NCBI GenBank assembly: GCA_019415645.1
Contig: DXYV01000008.1
Coordinates: forward strand, 40,030 to 91,113
Source of the DNA: Clostridiales bacterium
GTDB lineage: Bacteria > Bacillota > Clostridia > Oscillospirales > Oscillospiraceae
Direction of reading: 5' to 3'
Length of the DNA: 51,084 nucleotides
The translations under genes and the position numbers were made by a program. The notes beneath the pieces were generated by a model. That model was not told where the DNA came from and searched no databases. It saw nothing but the letters and a program-made list of their open reading frames with translations. Every line of letters starts with the position of its first letter. Position 1 is the first letter of the stretch. Positions 46,912 through 51,084 of this stretch are shown here, in pieces.

Positions 46912-47880
46912 ATGAAAAAAACCATGCGGGATGCCATCCGGGAAGCGATGGCAGAGGAGCTGCGCCGTGACCCAAACGTATTTTTGATCGGCGAGGATAT
47001 TGGCATCTATGGCGGCACGCTCAAGGTAACGGACGGACTCTATGCAGAATTTGGTCCCGAGCGAGTCATTGACACCCCAATTTCTGAAAATGCAATTACT
47101 GGCGCGGCTATTGGTGCCGCCATGATGGGCATGCGGCCTGTGCTGGAACTGATGTTTGGCGACTTTCTCTATCTGGCCTCCGACCAATTATGCAATAACG
47201 CGGCCAAAATGCGCTATGCATATGACGGAAAAATGTCTGTTCCAATGGTCGCACGAGCCGCCTATGGCGGCGGTTCCCGGTCCGGTATGCACCATTGCCA
47301 GAACCTTGAGGCGGTCGTTGCCCAGTGCCCCGGCCTGAAAGTGGTGATTCCTTCTAACGCCTATGACGCCAAGGGGCTTCTGAAAGCTGCTATTCGGGAT
47401 AATGACCCTGTCGTATTTTTAGAGCACAAAATGCTCTATGGCACCCGGAATGAAGTCCCAGAGGAGGATTACACGGTGCCCATCGGAAAGGCCAGTATCG
47501 CGCGGGAAGGCCGCGATGTTACCATTGTCTGCTGGGGCAGTATGGTCCCCAAAGCGATAAAGGCCGCTACTACACTTTCCAAGGAGGGCATTGAAGCAGA
47601 GGTGGTAGACCTGCGTACTATCCGTCCTTATGACAAGACATGTATCGTTCAGTCTGTCATCAAGACCAGCCGCCTCGTCGTTGCGCACGAAGCCTGTCTC
47701 ACCGGCGGATTCGGCGGCGAAATCGCAGCTGCTGTAGCGAAAGACGCCTTTGGTTATCTGGACGGCCCCATCGAACGCGTGGGCGCGCCGGATACGCCTG
47801 TTCCCTTCAGTCCCGCGCTGGAGGATGCGTTCCTGCCAGGCGAGGAGGAGATCATTGCAGCAGTTAAGCGCACATTCTGA
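46912..47880 (+). CDS. E1 beta subunit of the dehydrogenase complex
   Basis: This 322-residue protein has the E1 beta pattern: FLIGEDIGIYGG, FGPERVIDTPISENAITGAAIGAA (split across the TPP pyrimidine site, with its conserved Glu), PVVFLEHKMLYG and the C-terminal VGAPDTPVPFSPALED, which resembles acetoin dehydrogenase beta subunits. AAGGGGG precedes the ATG, 16 nt after E1 alpha. With E1 alpha it would decarboxylate a 2-oxoacid or cleave acetoin on thiamine diphosphate. Confidence 0.92.
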   Translation: MKKTMRDAIREAMAEELRRDPNVFLIGEDIGIYGGTLKVTDGLYAEFGPERVIDTPISENAITGAAIGAAMMGMRPVLELMFGDFLYLASDQLCNNAAKMRYAYDGKMSVPMVARAAYGGGSRSGMHHCQNLEAVVAQCPGLKVVIPSNAYDAKGLLKAAIRDNDPVVFLEHKMLYGTRNEVPEEDYTVPIGKASIAREGRDVTIVCWGSMVPKAIKAATTLSKEGIEAEVVDLRTIRPYDKTCIVQSVIKTSRLVVAHEACLTGGFGGEIAAAVAKDAFGYLDGPIERVGAPDTPVPFSPALEDAFLPGEEEIIAAVKRTF

Positions 47881-47894
47881 TCGGGGGCTTTATC

Positions 47895-49268
47895 ATGGAA
47901 TATGATGTTACCGTAATTGGCGGCGGCCCCGGCGGGTATGTTGCTGCAATTAAAGCAGCTCAGTATGGAAAGCATGTCTGTTTGATCGAACAGGAACAGC
48001 TGGGGGGTGTCTGTCTCAATGTCGGCTGCATTCCTACGAAAACGCTCATTCAATCTGCGCATGTGCTTCAAACCGTTCAGCGAGCCACAGAGTTCGCACT
48101 TGAGGGAATCGAGCCAAATCAGGTCCAGGTAAATATGGCCAAACTTCAGGCCCGCCGACGCAGCATCATTCGCCGCCTCACGGGCGGAGTCGGTTCCCTT
48201 CTGAAAAAAAACGGCGTGACCGTCGTCAAGGGAACCGCTGTTTTCCAAGATGCAAACACCGTCGTTGTCAACGGTACGCGCATTACGTCAGACCACTTTA
48301 TTCTCGCGACCGGCTCCCATTCTTTTACCCCGCGCACAATCTCAATCGCAGAGGATGCTGCCGTCCTGACAAGCACGGAGGCTCTGGAGCTGGAAGCCAT
48401 CCCGAAACGTCTGGGGATCATAGGCGGAGGCGTGATCGGAATCGAATTTGCCTACCTGTACAGTGCACTTGGGTCACAGGTCTTTGTCTTTGAAGCAATG
48501 GATCAAATCCTTCCTATGCTGGATGAGACGCTCTCTGAGTTGGCCCGGAAACGGCTGGAACAGCAAGGCGTGGCCTTCCATACGGGAGCTTCCGTGAGCG
48601 CGATCGCCGACGGACGCATTACCTACCAGGAAAATGGAAGCGTCCATCAGGAAGCCGCAGACCTGGTGCTTATGGCTGTCGGACGTGTTCCAAACTCCGA
48701 CGGACTGGGGCTGGAAACGCTTGGCGTAAAGCTGGAACGGGGCGCCGTGGTCACCGACGAGCAGCTGCGTACCCATGTGCCTAACATCTATGCCATTGGC
48801 GACGTCAATGCCCACAGTATGCTGGCCCACACTGCCTCCCGCGAAGCTCTGGCCGCTGTAGAGCATATTTGTACTGGTCACAGTGAGCCAATTCAGTACC
48901 ACATGATCCCATCCTGTATTTATATGCAGCCTGAACTCGCTGCAGTCGGCCTTACGGAAAAAGATGCCCGCGCCAAAGGATTGGATATTCAAATCGGCCT
49001 TTTCCCCCTGATTTCCAACGGAAAAGCCATGGCAGAGGGAGAGACTGAAGGTGCTGTAAAGGTCATCACCGACCGGCGGACCGGCGAGATTTATGGTGTG
49101 CATATCATGGCGCCCCATGCAACGGATCTAATCGGTGAATTAGTGACGGCCATGCAGCTAGAGGCAACCTCCGAAGTCATGACTCACATCGTTCACCCTC
49201 ATCCAACCATCTCCGAAAGCATATCCGAGGCGTTCGGAGCCGCCCTGGGGAAAGCTGTGCATTTGTAA
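47895..49268 (+). CDS. lpdA: E3 dihydrolipoyl dehydrogenase
   Basis: This 457-residue flavoprotein has GGGPGG (9-14) for FAD, the redox disulphide Cys40/Cys45 in GGVCLNVGCIPTK, a second Rossmann motif GGGVIGIEFAYLYSALG and the C-terminal HPHPTISE with the active-site His/Glu. It reoxidises the dihydrolipoyl arm of E2 with NAD. It starts 14 nt after E1 beta and ends the operon at a bidirectional terminator. Confidence 0.95.
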   Translation: MEYDVTVIGGGPGGYVAAIKAAQYGKHVCLIEQEQLGGVCLNVGCIPTKTLIQSAHVLQTVQRATEFALEGIEPNQVQVNMAKLQARRRSIIRRLTGGVGSLLKKNGVTVVKGTAVFQDANTVVVNGTRITSDHFILATGSHSFTPRTISIAEDAAVLTSTEALELEAIPKRLGIIGGGVIGIEFAYLYSALGSQVFVFEAMDQILPMLDETLSELARKRLEQQGVAFHTGASVSAIADGRITYQENGSVHQEAADLVLMAVGRVPNSDGLGLETLGVKLERGAVVTDEQLRTHVPNIYAIGDVNAHSMLAHTASREALAAVEHICTGHSEPIQYHMIPSCIYMQPELAAVGLTEKDARAKGLDIQIGLFPLISNGKAMAEGETEGAVKVITDRRTGEIYGVHIMAPHATDLIGELVTAMQLEATSEVMTHIVHPHPTISESISEAFGAALGKAVHL

Positions 49269-49291
49269 CATTTAGAATTCCGCGGTGCAAA

Positions 49292-49324
49292 AAGCCGGGC
49301 GGATCACTTCCGCCCGGCTTTTTT
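49292..49324. terminator. Bidirectional terminator between E3 and GntR genes
   Basis: Perfect 12-bp stem (49292-49303 with 49309-49320), loop TCACT, followed by TTTTTT; AAAAA flanks it on the other side. The GntR stop codon falls in the loop. Confidence 0.9.
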
Positions 49325-50029
49325 CTGAACCGTTTCTCCTTTCCAAGGCACGGACAGGCGCTCCTTTTTTCGTGCCCCGCTCCCTTTGCTCATGCGCTTG
49401 GAGTGTTCTTCAATAATCATTTGAATATGTTTGCGGGTAGCCCGTTCCGCGCCGTCCTCGTCTCGCTCTACAATCCGTTCTACAATCTCTCGATGTTCGT
49501 CAAGAGAAGTTCTCCCCCGCTGTCCTCCGTGTAAAATCTTATAATTGTAGACAGTAAATTTCTCATAAACATTCAAGGCCATGCGCCTTAGCTGTTCATT
49601 TCCACAGCAGGAAATGATCTTCTGATGCAACTGATTGCTCAAATGATATAAACCAAACTCGTCATCCGAATCTGCACTTTTTTCCATTTGCCCAATCAAC
49701 TGGTGCAGCTTTTCAAAGTCCTGCTCCGTACCATTCCGTGCAGCCAAGCGGCTGGCCATGCCTTCCAGCGCCATACGCACATAAAACGTGTCCATCAATT
49801 CGCGTTCGTCCGGAAGTACCACATAGATTCTACGATTGGTCCCCCGCTCTAAAAAACCCTCCGCTTCCAAACGCTTGATTGCACTGCGAACAGGCGTCCG
49901 GCTCATGTCCAGAAGCTCAGACAACGTTCGCTCTACCACTTGATACCCAGCCGGGTATAGTCCTTCCATAATCGCACGTTTGAGTTCGTTATAGGCTAAC
50001 GTCTCCTGATCGTCTTTTATTTCAGCCAT
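49304..50029 (-). CDS. GntR-family regulator, FCD subfamily
   Basis: This 241-residue protein has a GntR winged helix (LAYNELKRAIMEGLYPAGYQVVERTLSELLDMSRTPVRSAIKRLEAEGFLER, given over the DNA-binding part) and a helical FCD ligand domain (MDTFYVRMALEGMASRLAARNG with Arg/His metal-site residues, then HKII, EHREIVERIVERDEDGAERATRKHI). FCD domains bind carboxylates. It converges on the dehydrogenase operon and most likely represses it at the dyad 42306-42321. Its C-terminal end is Lys-rich and overlaps the terminator. Confidence 0.93.
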   Translation of the reverse strand: MAEIKDDQETLAYNELKRAIMEGLYPAGYQVVERTLSELLDMSRTPVRSAIKRLEAEGFLERGTNRRIYVVLPDERELMDTFYVRMALEGMASRLAARNGTEQDFEKLHQLIGQMEKSADSDDEFGLYHLSNQLHQKIISCCGNEQLRRMALNVYEKFTVYNYKILHGGQRGRTSLDEHREIVERIVERDEDGAERATRKHIQMIIEEHSKRMSKGSGARKKERLSVPWKGETVQKKAGRK

Positions 50030-50158
50030 TGTTCTATCCCCATTTCTAACGGTCCTCGTTGATCGAACCTCTCCCTCTGCAGCAGTTCAGCGTGCGCCTT
50101 TGGAGAACAGCTCTATTCCCCCTTCCAGAAGCCACAGCAACGCCGCCCTGCCCGCCTC

Positions 50159-50740
50159 TTACTTGCCTGGAAAAATCGCCTCAAGAAAATGGTGCGCCAT
50201 CTTTTGTTGTCCCAACACAGAGGCATGCAGGCCATCAATATAATAGCGCTGATCTGGCGGCACTCCAAATACAGTCCGAAAATCTACGACTGAAATCCCA
50301 AACGCGGATGTAAACTGGATGAGCCAACAACATAGCTCTTCCATTTTTTCCGCAGCTTTCGTATAATTAAATAGCCTTCCCCAAGGCGATTCTGCAACCA
50401 TTGGATGAATTGGAGTCGGCAGTCCGATAACCGGAATCATTCCCCCCGATAAGCTCTGATAAAGAATCGCTCCCAGATTCGCCTTTGCCGCACCAATTTC
50501 GCCGGAGAGGAAAATATCATTGGCTCCCCCCATAACGAATACATGGGTTGCCTGCCGTGAAACAACGTCATCCCGAAACCGTGCCAGCATCCCGCCCGTC
50601 GTGTCTCCAGTCACTCCTGCATTCACCATCTCTACATTTGACTGCTCCTGACACAAAGAAATCCAAGTCTGCCTCCGCTGGACACCATATCCATAAGTCA
50701 AGCTGTCACCTAGAAAGACCCACTTGCTTTTGGGCATCAT
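50159..50740 (-). CDS. SGNH/GDSL-type hydrolase
   Basis: This 193-residue protein has the SGNH blocks: GDSLTYGYGV at 11-20 with Ser13 as nucleophile, GVTGDTTGGM with the conserved Gly, GGANDIF with Asn, and DGLHAS with the catalytic Asp and His near the end. It should cleave acyl esters. No signal peptide is visible. The start at 50740 was preferred to 50758 because AAGAGGTG lies just before it; 50737 is possible. It shares the AT-rich composition of the dehydrogenase operon. Confidence 0.88.
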   Translation of the reverse strand: MMPKSKWVFLGDSLTYGYGVQRRQTWISLCQEQSNVEMVNAGVTGDTTGGMLARFRDDVVSRQATHVFVMGGANDIFLSGEIGAAKANLGAILYQSLSGGMIPVIGLPTPIHPMVAESPWGRLFNYTKAAEKMEELCCWLIQFTSAFGISVVDFRTVFGVPPDQRYYIDGLHASVLGQQKMAHHFLEAIFPGK

Positions 50741-50951
50741 ATTCACCTCTTGAGTCAAGTCCTGTCATCAAAATCGGAAAAAGTTGTGATTAAATTCATT
50801 ATAACATAGTTTGGTTGCGTGTCAATTTCCTGCGGTAATTCTTTTTCCAGCAAGTACCTTCTATAAAGGCATTCTCTTTTCAAAAAAGCTAACTCAAGAA
50901 TATGTCTTTAAGCTTACTTCAAACCATATAGAAAAGGACGTGTTTGTTTCG

Positions 50952-51084
50952 ATGAAGCAAAAAGTAGTTACCGTGGAGGAAGCGCTGGCGAAATGCCATG
51001 ACGGCATGACGGTCATGCTGTCCGGCTTCACCAACGTGGGCTCCCCCAACAAATTCTGCCGGGCCATGGCGGACGCCGGCCTGA
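50952..51084 (+). CDS. atoD: Acetate/butyrate CoA-transferase alpha subunit, partial
   Basis: The first 44 residues are present; the gene runs off the right edge. KVVTVEEALAKCHDGMTVMLSGF resembles the N-terminus of AtoD-type CoA-transferase alpha subunits (family 1). AAGGA lies about 13 nt before the ATG, rather far. The base composition turns sharply GC-rich at this gene after the AT-rich gap 50759-50951. This enzyme type makes butyrate or activates acetoacetate in anaerobes. Confidence 0.8.
   Translation, partial: MKQKVVTVEEALAKCHDGMTVMLSGFTNVGSPNKFCRAMADAGL

Noticed and set aside
50059..50313. 84-residue plus-strand frame near the SGNH hydrolase
   Set aside because: Overlaps the 3' end of the hydrolase, has no ribosome site and a composition of a chance frame.
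1..51084. tRNA or rRNA genes, CRISPR repeats, insertion sequences, integrase or phage genes
   Set aside because: I looked for cloverleaf ends, regularly spaced repeats, transposase motifs and terminal inverted repeats and found none that I could support.

Overview
The window looks like a chromosomal segment of a GC-rich, spore-forming, anaerobic Firmicute of the Oscillospiraceae type (Flavonifractor, Pseudoflavonifractor or Intestinimonas-like). This is an inference from the GC-rich genes with strong AGGAGG ribosome sites, FMN riboswitches with ECF-type RibU transporters, many flavin and ferredoxin-type proteins, a BlaI/M56 pair whose sensor carries a GerMN domain, and an acetate/butyrate CoA-transferase gene at the right edge. 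I saw no rRNA, tRNA, CRISPR array, insertion sequence or phage gene.

Region 1 (1-7250) is a redox and flavin block. A thioesterase and an unknown protein are followed by an HxlR regulator with an N-terminal Cys-Pro. Divergent from it runs PNPOx - FMN riboswitch - ribU - fumarate-reductase-like flavoprotein. A second unit is PNPOx-ferredoxin - macrodomain ADP-ribose hydrolase - SirTM-class sirtuin. Both units start from promoters of the same design, each with the same long site just upstream of the -35 box, so they look like one regulon. Region 2 (7246-11949) is a LysR regulator divergent from two flavodoxins, a cupin, a ferredoxin-tailed aldo/keto reductase and a carboxymuconolactone decarboxylase-like protein.

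Region 3 (12033-16852) is an ion operon: a structured leader, Pit phosphate permease, DUF47, KtrB/TrkH, KtrA/TrkA and a DUF368 (PopT-type) undecaprenyl-phosphate transporter. Region 4 (16889-22802) holds small regulators and enzymes (Nif3-like domain, DUF5655, MerR-TipAS, DUF1905, NimA-like, DegV facing TetR, GrpB, LysR). Region 5 (23106-28347) has three tandem SnoaL-like paralogues, an HxlR regulator, a nitroreductase and a large OYE/2,4-dienoyl-CoA-reductase-type flavoenzyme, which suggests reductive processing of a polycyclic or phenolic substrate. Region 6 (28580-34031) has a CLC-F-type fluoride exporter, small proteins, and a LysR/esterase/MFS group.

Region 7 (34084-42228) has the BlaI/M56-GerMN pair with three operator copies, a Ser/Cys-rich protein, a DUF1273 protein, a second FMN riboswitch with a second ribU, an SOS-type dinB and a second Pit permease. 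Region 8 (42266-50740) is visibly more AT-rich than the rest: SDR, ESS/GltS-family symporter, a complete 2-oxoacid/acetoin dehydrogenase complex in the order E2-E1alpha-E1beta-E3, a convergent GntR/FCD regulator and an SGNH hydrolase. It ends at an AT-rich gap, after which a GC-rich CoA-transferase alpha subunit begins and runs off the window.
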